Made by a program: the position numbers and the translations under genes | Assembly (NCBI GenBank): GCA_035552595.1 | Contig: DASZKZ010000023.1 | Location: forward strand, 1 to 55,009 | Direction of reading: 5' to 3' | Source: Aeolococcus sp035552595 | Lineage (GTDB): Bacteria; Chloroflexota; Dormibacteria; Aeolococcales; Aeolococcaceae | Length of the DNA stretch: 55,009 nt | Notes under the pieces: generated by a model | Seen by the model: only the letters and a program-made list of their open reading frames with translations | Database searches by the model: none | What the model was told of the DNA's origin: nothing | Shown: one piece after another, positions 1-6,178 of the stretch | How positions within the stretch are numbered: position 1 is the first letter of the stretch | How the letters are laid out: every line of letters starts with the position of its first letter

Positions 1-71
1 GCGGCGTGGAGCAGTGGCAGCTCGTCGGGCTCATAACCCGAAGGTCGCCGGTTCGAGTCCGGCCGCCGCAA
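1..71 (+). tRNA. Initiator tRNA-fMet (CAT), first base outside window
   Basis: Cloverleaf with anticodon loop CTCATAA at 29-35. The anticodon stem carries three consecutive G:C pairs (GGG/CCC), the hallmark of bacterial initiator tRNA. Acceptor bases 2-7 (GCGGCG, 1-6 here) pair with CGCCGC at 64-69. Position 72 is A (70) and the discriminator is A (71). Base 1 lies just left of the window and should be a C unpaired with A72, the other initiator feature. No CCA is encoded; the gene runs straight into a terminator-like hairpin. Confidence 0.95.
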
Positions 72-116
72 AATAGTTCCCACTGCGGCAGGTTGCGTGG
101 GAACTATTTTGCTTTT
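70..116 (+). terminator. Terminator hairpin after tRNA-fMet
   Basis: A perfect 13-bp inverted repeat: AAAATAGTTCCCA at 70-82 and TGGGAACTATTTT at 98-110, with a 15-nt loop, followed by GCTTTTC. The arms begin with A and end with T runs, so it could terminate transcription in both directions. It is AT-rich compared with everything around it and directly abuts the 3' end of the initiator tRNA, so intrinsic termination is the simplest reading. Confidence 0.8.
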
Positions 117-119
117 CAC

Positions 120-142
120 AGGGGCGGGCAGGTCCCGCCCCT
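120..142. repeat. GGGGCGGG/CCCGCCCC hairpin
   Basis: Perfect 8-bp stem (121-128 with 134-141), plus a flanking A-T pair, around a 5-nt loop. It resembles in style the GAGGGG...CCCCTC stem of the dispersed repeat next to it, but I cannot align it as a full copy. It lies in the 360-bp space between the two tRNA genes, which holds no credible protein gene. Confidence 0.5.
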
Positions 143-170
143 CGCATGGTCGACATGACGTCGCCCATGC

Positions 171-280
171 ACGCCCCACGCGGCGGAGCCGCGCGGGGAC
201 CCCTTCGTTCTTATAGAGGGGCGATGCGCCCCTCTCGCCGCGCCGGCAGAGCCGTCGCAGCTCACTCCCCACTCGGCGCG
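171..280 (-). repeat. Dispersed palindromic element, copy A (intergenic)
   Basis: Read on the minus strand this stretch aligns over its whole length with a segment inside uvrA (20694-20804). Shared blocks in the same order and spacing are a GAGTGGGG start, a GCCGG-type hairpin, a GAGGGG(C/G)...GCATCGCCCC hairpin about 39 nt further on, a GGGGTCCCC palindrome, and a final CCGCC-containing hairpin before a TGGGG/CGGGG end. On the plus strand the central stem is perfect for 9 bp (215-223 with 227-235, loop ATG). The last hairpin has different bases in the two copies (GCGG/CCGC here, AGTGG/CCACT in uvrA) yet pairs in both, so structure is conserved. Confidence 0.7.
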
Positions 281-304
281 ATGAATCGCACCGGAAAAAC
301 CTCC

Positions 305-339
305 GTCTGCGCAGGCGACTTCACGTCGCCGGAGCAGAC
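305..339. repeat. Two-part hairpin in tRNA-tRNA spacer
   Basis: GGCGAC at 314-319 pairs with GTCGCC at 325-330 around TTCAC, and an outer GTCTGC at 305-310 pairs with GCAGAC at 334-339. The result is a stem with an internal loop. No promoter or gene is evident here, and its role is unknown. Confidence 0.4.
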
Positions 340-366
340 ACATCTGGATGGGGGGTGACCGAGGGG

Positions 367-414
367 GGATCCTGACCCCCCCTCGCTGGGTAGGGATCCT
401 GATCCCCCCTCGCT
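367..414. repeat. Tandem 21-nt direct repeat with internal palindromes
   Basis: A 21-nt unit starting GGATCCTGA and ending CCCCTCGCT occurs at 367-387 and again at 394-414 with a single C/T difference, in 27-nt register. The first copy is also part of a perfect 8-bp hairpin (361-368 with 377-384). The second contains GGGAT/ATCCC (393-397 with 402-406). It lies immediately upstream of the putative -10 box of the second tRNA gene. Confidence 0.6.
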
Positions 415-420
415 TACACT
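415..420 (+). promoter_or_regulatory. Putative -10 box (TACACT) for the second tRNA and tilS
   Basis: TACACT ends 12 nt before the tRNA at 433, a plausible start distance for a stable RNA. The same hexamer precedes the DUF2520 gene, rpsA, UPF0182 and the membrane-protein gene of the minus run. No recognisable -35 was found. Confidence 0.5.
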
Positions 421-432
421 CCGGCTCTACTC

Positions 433-508
433 GGCGGCATAGCTCAGCTGGTAGAGCACCCGGCTCATACCCGGTATGTCCCTGGTTCGAATCCAGGTGC
501 CGCCACCA
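433..508 (+). tRNA. tRNA with CAT anticodon (elongator Met, or Ile2)
   Basis: Full 76-nt cloverleaf. The acceptor GGCGGCA pairs with TGCCGCC, D stem GCTC with GAGC and T stem CCTGG with CCAGG; the discriminator is A and CCA is encoded. The anticodon loop is CTCATAC, with an unusual C at position 38. The 27-43 pair is a C/T mismatch, leaving four pairs in the anticodon stem. It lacks the initiator hallmarks of the first tRNA. Elongator Met is the default call. Because a CAT tRNA can also be the Ile2 substrate of TilS, and tilS starts 21 nt downstream, Ile2 cannot be excluded by eye. Confidence 0.9.
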
Positions 509-529
509 ACGCCGCACCGCGGGTGGGTC

Positions 530-1264
530 ATGAGCGCTCACGGGTCATCGCTGGAGCCGCGGCAGCGAGGCGCTGCGGTGGGACGGCTGCGCCGTGCCGT
601 GGCGGTGGCCATCGACTCACGCGGTGTGCTGAGGCGGGGCGAGACGGTGGTGGTCGCCTGCAGCGGCGGTCCCGACTCGACGGCGATGCTGGACGCGCTG
701 GCACGCCTGGCGCCACCGCGCGGGCTGACCCTCCACGTGGCCCACGTCGATCACGGCCTGCGCGACGGCTCCGACGCCGAGGCGGCACCAGTCGCCGCCG
801 CGTCTGCGCAACGCCGTCTTCCCTTCACCGCCCTGACGGTTGCCGTAGCGCCGCTCGGCTCCTCCCTCCAGGCCCGTGCGCGCGACGCCCGGCTCGGTGC
901 GCTGCGCCAGCTCGCGGTGGCCGTCGGCGCCAGCTCGATCGCACTGGCCCACACCGCCGACGATCAGGCGGAGACGGTGCTGATGCGCGCCCTGGCCGGC
1001 GCCACGCCTCGGTCTCTGGCAGCGATGGCCGAGCGCAGCGGGGCCCTGGCGCGGCCGCTGCTGCGCGTGTGGCGGGTCGACGTCGCCGCCTACTGCGCCG
1101 CGCTGGGGCTGGTCACGGCGGAGGACCCGAGCAATGCCGACCCTCGCTTCCTTCGCAGCCGGGTGCGCCACGAGCTCATCCCCGCCCTCGAGGCGGTCTT
1201 CCCGGCGGCGCGACGGCGGCTGTGCGTTCTCGCCGAGCATCAGCGCCGTCTGGTGGACGGCTGA
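530..1264 (+). CDS. tilS: tRNA(Ile)-lysidine synthase, short form
   Basis: TilS makes lysidine at C34 of tRNA-Ile2(CAU) so that it reads AUA. The protein has the PP-loop ATP-binding motif SGGPDST near residue 46 (VVACSGGPDSTAMLDAL) and the family's HVDHGLR and AHTADDQAETVLMR segments. At 244 residues it contains essentially only the N-terminal catalytic domain; many homologues are 310-430 residues with added C-terminal domains. The ATG at 530 is preferred because an in-frame upstream start at 476 lies inside the tRNA gene. In many genomes tilS is followed by hpt and ftsH; here ftsH follows directly and hpt is absent. A 9-bp hairpin follows the stop. Confidence 0.85.
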   Translation: MSAHGSSLEPRQRGAAVGRLRRAVAVAIDSRGVLRRGETVVVACSGGPDSTAMLDALARLAPPRGLTLHVAHVDHGLRDGSDAEAAPVAAASAQRRLPFTALTVAVAPLGSSLQARARDARLGALRQLAVAVGASSIALAHTADDQAETVLMRALAGATPRSLAAMAERSGALARPLLRVWRVDVAAYCAALGLVTAEDPSNADPRFLRSRVRHELIPALEAVFPAARRRLCVLAEHQRRLVDG

Positions 1265-1279
1265 ACACCCCCCGGGACG

Positions 1280-1305
1280 GCGCTGCCGGCAGGGGGCGGC
1301 AGCGC
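1280..1305 (+). terminator. Hairpin between tilS and ftsH
   Basis: GCGCTGCCG (1280-1288) pairs perfectly with CGGCAGCGC (1297-1305) around an 8-nt loop. Only two T residues follow, so this is a weak or factor-assisted terminator at best. It separates tilS from the putative ftsH promoter. Confidence 0.45.
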
Positions 1306-1361
1306 TTCGAAAACAGCTTGCAACGCCTCGTCGCAAAGGGGGTTCAAACGAGACCCTCTGG

Positions 1362-1367
1362 TAGACT
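1362..1367 (+). promoter_or_regulatory. Putative -10 box (TAGACT) giving a leaderless ftsH mRNA
   Basis: TAGACT ends 8 nt before the ftsH ATG (1376), so transcription would start at or next to the start codon. No Shine-Dalgarno sequence is present in between. It is one of 14 such boxes in the window. Confidence 0.5.
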
Positions 1368-1375
1368 GCGAGCCA

Positions 1376-3283
1376 ATGCGCACCCCTCGTCGCGGCATCA
1401 CCTATGGCGGCCTCGCGGTCGTTTTCATCCTCATCGTGTACGTGCTGATCCACGGAGCGCAGGGCACTTCCGCGCAGAGTCGCGACTCCGGCCAGCTCGC
1501 CCAGGCGGCAATCAACTTCAAGGATCACAGCAGTGACAAGGGCAACACCCTGTCCAGCGACCCCAACCAGCGGGCAGTCATCAGTGGTGATGGCACAGCG
1601 GTCACCTGGTACGCAGCGGACGGCAGCCAGTACCAGACCACCGTCGGCTCCAGTGCCGAAGTGCTCAAGATCTTCACTGATAATGGCTACACCAACTTTC
1701 GCAACGACTCCAGCACCGGGAGCAACTTCCTCTTGAGCATCCTCCTGCCCAACCTGGTCCTCTTCGGGTTGATGGCGCTCTTCCTGCTGTGGATCTTCCG
1801 GCAGACCCAGAGCGGCAACAACCAGGCCATGTCGTTCGGGCGCAGCCGCGCCCGCCTCCTCACCGGTGACAAGCCGGCCATCACCTTCGCCGACGTGGCC
1901 GGCGTCGAGGAGGCCAAGCAGGAGCTGTCGGAGATCGTCGAGTTCCTCAAGTACCCGGACAAGTTCACCGCCGTCGGCGCGCGGATCCCCAAAGGGGTGC
2001 TCCTGGTGGGTCCTCCGGGGACCGGCAAGACGCTGCTCAGCAAGGCGGTCGCCGGAGAGGCGGGAGTGCCGTTCTTCAGCATCAGCGGCTCCGAGTTCGT
2101 GGAGATGTTCGTCGGAGTCGGCGCCAGCCGCGTGCGGGACCTCTTCGACCAGGCCAAGAAGAACTCGCCGTGCATCGTCTTCGTCGACGAGATCGACGCC
2201 GTCGGCCGGCAGCGCGGCGCCGGCCTCGGCGGCGGCCACGACGAGCGCGAGCAGACGCTCAACCAGCTGCTCGTCGAGATGGACGGATTCGAGACCGCCA
2301 CCCACGTGATCGTGATCGCGGCCACCAACCGTCCCGACGTGCTCGACCCGGCGCTGCTCAGGCCCGGCCGTTTCGACCGTCACGTGATGCTCGACCGCGC
2401 CGACATCAGAGGGCGGCGCGCCATCCTCGAGGTGCACGCGCGCAACAAGCCGCTCGACCCCTCGGTGGAGCTCGAGGTGCTCGCCAAGCAGACCCCGGGA
2501 TTCTCCGGCGCGGACCTGGCCAACCTCATCAACGAGGGCGCCATCCTGGCGGCGCGAAACAATCGCAAGGTCATCACCATGCCCGACCTCGAGGAGGCGA
2601 TCGCGCGGGTCATCGCCGGCCCCGAGCGCAAGAGCCGGATGATCGGGGAGAGCGAGAAGCGCACCATCGCCTTCCATGAGATGGGCCACGCCATGGTGGG
2701 GATGCTCCTCGAGCACACCGACCCGGTCCACAAGATCTCGGTGGTCAGCCGCGGTATGGCCCTGGGCTGGACGCTCAGCCTGCCCAGCGAGGACAAGTAC
2801 CTGGTCAGCAAGGCGGAGCTCGAGGATCAGCTCGCCCAGATCCTCGGGGGCCGATGCGCCGAGGAGCTCATCCTCGGGGAGAGCAACATCACCACCGGTG
2901 CCTCCGACGACATCCGCAAGGCCACCCAGCTGGCCCGCAAGATGGTCACGGAATGGGGGATGAGCGACAAGCTGGGGCCGCTCACATTCGGAACCAAGGA
3001 GGAGCTGGTGTTCCTCGGCCGGGATCTGGGAGAGCAGCGCAACTACTCCGAGGACATCGCCAGCGAGATCGACCAGGAGGTGCACCACCTCGTGGAGACC
3101 GCCTTCCAGAAGGCCAAGGAGGTGCTCCGCCCGCGCGAGCACATCCTTCGCGCCCTGGCCACGCGCCTCATCGAGGTCGAGACCATGGAGGCGGCGGAGA
3201 TGAAGAGGATGATCGCCGACCTGGAGAGCGCGCCGCCCGCCGCCGGCGGTGGTCCTCCGGCCGAGGCAGCCGCCTCGGCCTGA
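1376..3283 (+). CDS. ftsH: ATP-dependent zinc metalloprotease FtsH
   Basis: Membrane-anchored AAA+ protease that degrades misfolded membrane and regulatory proteins. At 635 residues it has the usual layout: a TM helix at about 9-27, an extracytoplasmic domain, a second TM helix at about 117-139, and the AAA module with Walker A GPPGTGKT (Lys218). Next come Walker B IVFVDEID and the ATNRPDVLDPALLRPGRFDR second region of homology. The M41 protease domain has the zinc motif HEMGH at 434-438 (HExGH, Met where Ala is common). The C-terminus ends in a Pro/Ala-rich tail. It appears monocistronic, with its own -10 box just before the ATG. Confidence 0.97.
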   Translation: MRTPRRGITYGGLAVVFILIVYVLIHGAQGTSAQSRDSGQLAQAAINFKDHSSDKGNTLSSDPNQRAVISGDGTAVTWYAADGSQYQTTVGSSAEVLKIFTDNGYTNFRNDSSTGSNFLLSILLPNLVLFGLMALFLLWIFRQTQSGNNQAMSFGRSRARLLTGDKPAITFADVAGVEEAKQELSEIVEFLKYPDKFTAVGARIPKGVLLVGPPGTGKTLLSKAVAGEAGVPFFSISGSEFVEMFVGVGASRVRDLFDQAKKNSPCIVFVDEIDAVGRQRGAGLGGGHDEREQTLNQLLVEMDGFETATHVIVIAATNRPDVLDPALLRPGRFDRHVMLDRADIRGRRAILEVHARNKPLDPSVELEVLAKQTPGFSGADLANLINEGAILAARNNRKVITMPDLEEAIARVIAGPERKSRMIGESEKRTIAFHEMGHAMVGMLLEHTDPVHKISVVSRGMALGWTLSLPSEDKYLVSKAELEDQLAQILGGRCAEELILGESNITTGASDDIRKATQLARKMVTEWGMSDKLGPLTFGTKEELVFLGRDLGEQRNYSEDIASEIDQEVHHLVETAFQKAKEVLRPREHILRALATRLIEVETMEAAEMKRMIADLESAPPAAGGGPPAEAAASA

Positions 3284-3334
3284 CCGGCGCGACGCCCACC
3301 GGGGCAAACGCCGGAAACGAAGCGTCCGCCAGGG

Positions 3335-3340
3335 TACACT
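3335..3340 (+). promoter_or_regulatory. Putative -10 box (TACACT) for the DUF2520-panBC unit
   Basis: TACACT at 3335-3340 lies about 112 nt before the GTG at 3453, implying a leader of roughly 105 nt. The 169-nt space between ftsH and the DUF2520 gene otherwise shows no obvious gene or terminator. Confidence 0.35.
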
Positions 3341-3452
3341 TCCCCCAAGACGGCGACGGCACCAACCGGTCAGGCCCGTGGACGCGCAGCGCCGCGAGGC
3401 CAGTGGGACCGGGTGCCGGCGCTGCCGCAGCGACAGACGCTTGGATCACGAG

Positions 3453-4385
3453 GTGACCGAGACGGTGGAGAACGGGACCCGCCCAGACCGGCCCGCGCTT
3501 GCCTTCATCGGGGCGGGCCGAGCCGGCTCCGCTCTCGCCGCGGCCATGACCGCCGCCGGCTATGCGGTGGTCGCCGTGCACAGCCGCACGCCGGCACATG
3601 CCGCCGAGCTGGCGGCGGCGGCCGGAGCCGCGGTGGTGGAGAGTGCGTCGGAGGCGGTCGGCTGCGCGGACATCACCTTCGCGACGGTCCCTGACGAGGA
3701 GATCCCCAGGGTGGCCGCCACGGTGGCCGCCGCCGGATTCGCCCTCCACGGACGCGCCCTGGTGCACTGCAGCGCCACCCGTGGGGCGGGGCTGCTCGCC
3801 GCCGCCGCGCCCTCGGGTATCGTGGCCGGCGCCTTCCACCCCCTCCAGGCGCTCGCCGGCGCCTCCAGCGCCCATCTGCTCCGCGGATCCAGCTTCGTGC
3901 TCGACGCGCCGGATCGCCTGCTCAGCCAGCTCACGGCCCTGGTCGGCGCGCTCGGCGGGTACATCGTCGATCTCCCGGAGAGCGGCCGGGCCCTCTACCA
4001 CGCCGCCGCCGTGCTCGTGGGCAACGCGCCACTGGCGCTGCTGGCCCGGGCCACCAGCCTGCTCGAGGAGGCGGGTGTGGACCGCGCCGAGGCGCACCGT
4101 GCCCTCGTCGCCCTGCTCAGCGGGGCGGCGAGCAACGCCGCGGCCGCGGGCGCCGCATCGGCGCTGACGGGGCCGGTGGTGCGTGGCGACGCGGCCACCG
4201 TGGCGCGCCACCTCGATGTCCTGGCCGCAGATCCCAGCACTCTCGAGCTCTACCGGCGGCTGGCCCTGGAGACCCTGGCGCTCGCCGGCCCGGAAGGCCG
4301 TGAGGCCGTGGCCGATGCCCTCGCCGGCGCCGCGCCCAGCAGCGCTCGGCAGTCGAGGGTGGTCGCCCACCCGCGCGTCGCCTGA
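3453..4385 (+). CDS. Rossmann-like/DUF2520 dehydrogenase-fold protein
   Basis: 310-residue protein with an N-terminal NAD(P)-binding Rossmann motif (IGAGRAGSALAAAM, about residues 14-27). It then has the FATVPDEEI and ALVHCSATRG segments and FHPLQALAG, all typical of the DUF2520 family (6-phosphogluconate-dehydrogenase-like fold). The exact reaction is not established for the family. The stop is 5 nt before panB and panB overlaps panC, so it is co-transcribed with pantothenate synthesis. No panE is visible, so a ketopantoate-reductase-like role is a reasonable hypothesis only. The GTG at 3453 is chosen because homology begins right after it; the frame is open further upstream. Confidence 0.85.
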   Translation: MTETVENGTRPDRPALAFIGAGRAGSALAAAMTAAGYAVVAVHSRTPAHAAELAAAAGAAVVESASEAVGCADITFATVPDEEIPRVAATVAAAGFALHGRALVHCSATRGAGLLAAAAPSGIVAGAFHPLQALAGASSAHLLRGSSFVLDAPDRLLSQLTALVGALGGYIVDLPESGRALYHAAAVLVGNAPLALLARATSLLEEAGVDRAEAHRALVALLSGAASNAAAAGAASALTGPVVRGDAATVARHLDVLAADPSTLELYRRLALETLALAGPEGREAVADALAGAAPSSARQSRVVAHPRVA

Positions 4386-4390
4386 CGCCG

Positions 4391-5185
4391 ATGCCGGTCA
4401 CCATCCACGACCTCCGCGCTCACAAGGACCGCGGCGACCGCTTCGTGATGGTCACCGCCTACGACACCGCCGTGGCCCGGCTGCTCGCCGCGGCCGAGGT
4501 TCCCGCGCTCCTGGTCGGGGACAGCGTCGGCAACAACCACCTGGGATACCCGACGACGCTGCCCGTGACCATGGAGGAGATGCTCCACCACGCCCGGGCG
4601 GTGGCCCGGGGCGCCCCCGACCAGCTGCTTGTCGGCGACATGCCCTTCGGCTCCTACCAGCAATCCAGCGGGCAGGCGGTGGCCAACGCCGTCGACCTCA
4701 TCAAGGCGGGGATGCACGCCGTCAAGCTGGAGGGTGGTGGCTGGGTGGCGCCGGTGACGGCGCGACTGGTCGAGTGCGGCATCCCCGTGATGGGACACCT
4801 GGGGCTCACCCCTCAGTCCATCAACGCCTTCGGCGGCCACCGTGTACAGGGACGCAGCCCGTCCGCCGCCCAGCGGATTCTCCAGGACGCCACCGCCCTC
4901 GAGGAGGCCGGCGCCTTCAGCGTGGTGCTCGAGGGTGTGCCCCGCAGCCTCGCCTCCGAGGTCACCGCCGCCCTGTCCATCCCCACCATCGGGATCGGCG
5001 CGGGCCCCGACTGCGACGGCCAGGTGCTGGTCGTGTATGACCTCCTGGGCATGACCTGCGGACCGGTGCCCAAGTTCGTCAAGTCGTACGCCGACGTGGG
5101 TGGAACGATCGTGGCAGCCGCCCGCGCGTTCGCCAGCGAGGTGGCGGCGGGCAGCTACCCCGACGATGCCCACAGCTACCACTGA
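4391..5185 (+). CDS. panB: 3-methyl-2-oxobutanoate hydroxymethyltransferase
   Basis: Cytoplasmic enzyme that transfers a hydroxymethyl group from 5,10-methylene-THF to alpha-ketoisovalerate to give ketopantoate, the first committed step to pantothenate. At 264 residues it is full length. Visible family motifs are VTAYDTAVARL, LLVGDSVGNNHLGY (metal-binding Asp), VGDMPFGSY (second metal Asp), AVKLEGG, MGHLGLTPQS and IGIGAGPDCDGQVLV. It begins 5 nt after the DUF2520 stop, and its end overlaps the panC start by 20 nt. Confidence 0.97.
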   Translation: MPVTIHDLRAHKDRGDRFVMVTAYDTAVARLLAAAEVPALLVGDSVGNNHLGYPTTLPVTMEEMLHHARAVARGAPDQLLVGDMPFGSYQQSSGQAVANAVDLIKAGMHAVKLEGGGWVAPVTARLVECGIPVMGHLGLTPQSINAFGGHRVQGRSPSAAQRILQDATALEEAGAFSVVLEGVPRSLASEVTAALSIPTIGIGAGPDCDGQVLVVYDLLGMTCGPVPKFVKSYADVGGTIVAAARAFASEVAAGSYPDDAHSYH

Positions 5186-6125
5186 CGCGCGGGCCGCCGA
5201 GCCGCCGCGCCGGCTCGACACCCCCGAGGAGTTGCGCCGCTGGTCGGAGCGCTGCCGGGCCGCCGGCCTGCTGGTCGGCCTGGTGCCCACCATGGGCGCT
5301 CTTCATGCAGGCCACCGCAGCCTGATCAGGCGGGCGCGCGCCGACTGCGACCGTGTGGTGGTGAGCATCTTCGTCAATCCCCTGCAGTTCGGCCCTGGTG
5401 AGGATCTCGACACGTACCCGCGACCGCTCGACGCGGATCTCGCCGCTCTCACCGAGGAGCGTGTGGACGCGGTCTTCGCGCCCACCGTGGAGGCGATGTA
5501 CGGGAGGTCGGCCGCCACCACGGTCCGGGTCGACCCCTCCATCACCGCGGTTCTCGAGGGCGTCCATCGCCCCGGCCATTTCGACGGCGTGGCCACGGTG
5601 GTGGCCAAGCTGCTCATCGCCTGCCGGCCCCACCGTGCCTACTTCGGTCAGAAGGATGCGCAGCAGTGCGCCGTGGTGCGTCACCTCGCGCGCGACCTCG
5701 ACACCGGCGTGGAGATCGCCGTCTGTCCGGTGGTCCGTGATCCCGACGGGCTGGCGCTGAGCAGCCGCAACCTGTACCTCGGCGCCGATCAGCGCCGCCG
5801 TGCGCTGGCCATCCCCACCGGGCTCTCCGCTGCCGCGATCGCCTTCGAGGCGGGCGAGCGCAGTGCGGCGGCCCTGTGCGAGCTGGTCCGCCGCCCCCTG
5901 GAGGAGGCGGGTCTCGCCGTTGATTACGTGGCCGCGGTCGACGCTGTGAGCTTCGCCGCCGTCGACGTGGCCGGTGCAGGATGCCAAATTCTGGTCGCTG
6001 GTAGAATGGGTGCCACTCGGTTGATTGACGTGATCCGGCTGGGGATCGACCAGGCTCCGCTGGATGCCGGCGGTGCCCAAGGTTCACAGGTCCCGGGGAT
6101 CATCGGCCTTCAGGGGAGAGAGTGA
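5166..6125 (+). CDS. panC: Pantothenate synthetase (pantoate-beta-alanine ligase)
   Basis: ATP-dependent condensation of pantoate with beta-alanine. Key motifs are PTMGALHAGH (nucleotide-binding HIGH-like), FVNPLQFGPGEDLDTYPR, GQKDAQQ and SSRNLYL. The ATG at 5166 lies inside the end of panB (20-nt overlap) and gives a normal N-terminus about 23 residues before the family core. After the usual end near GATRLIDVI there is an extra tail of about 25 residues, so the 319-residue protein is longer than the typical 280 or so. The stop overlaps a downstream ATG (TGATG). panD, for beta-alanine supply, is not in the window. Confidence 0.95.
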   Translation: MPTATTDARAAEPPRRLDTPEELRRWSERCRAAGLLVGLVPTMGALHAGHRSLIRRARADCDRVVVSIFVNPLQFGPGEDLDTYPRPLDADLAALTEERVDAVFAPTVEAMYGRSAATTVRVDPSITAVLEGVHRPGHFDGVATVVAKLLIACRPHRAYFGQKDAQQCAVVRHLARDLDTGVEIAVCPVVRDPDGLALSSRNLYLGADQRRRALAIPTGLSAAAIAFEAGERSAAALCELVRRPLEEAGLAVDYVAAVDAVSFAAVDVAGAGCQILVAGRMGATRLIDVIRLGIDQAPLDAGGAQGSQVPGIIGLQGRE

Positions 6126-6178
6126 TGCGGGTCGTGCTCCGATCCGGCGAGGCCGGCCTCGAGGTGACCCTCTCCTGA
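6125..6178 (+). CDS. Possible 17-codon leader peptide between panC and nadB
   Basis: An ATG overlaps the panC stop (TGATG), and the frame runs 17 codons (MRVVLRSGEAGLEVTLS) to a TGA that overlaps the CTG proposed as the nadB start (CTGA). Nothing identifies the peptide. It may serve only to carry ribosomes to the nadB start by coupling, or it may be fortuitous. Confidence 0.3.
   Translation: MRVVLRSGEAGLEVTLS

Noticed and set aside
367..414. Short CRISPR-like array
   Set aside because: Only two units, separated by 6 nt, with no spacers of usable length and no cas genes.
476..529. Upstream in-frame start for tilS at 476
   Set aside because: It lies within the tRNA gene; ATG 530 gives a normal TilS N-terminus.
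617..3307. Long minus-strand open frame (896 codons) opposite tilS and ftsH
   Set aside because: It mirrors ftsH in the opposite strand, a normal artefact of high third-position GC; the peptide is low-complexity with no family motif.
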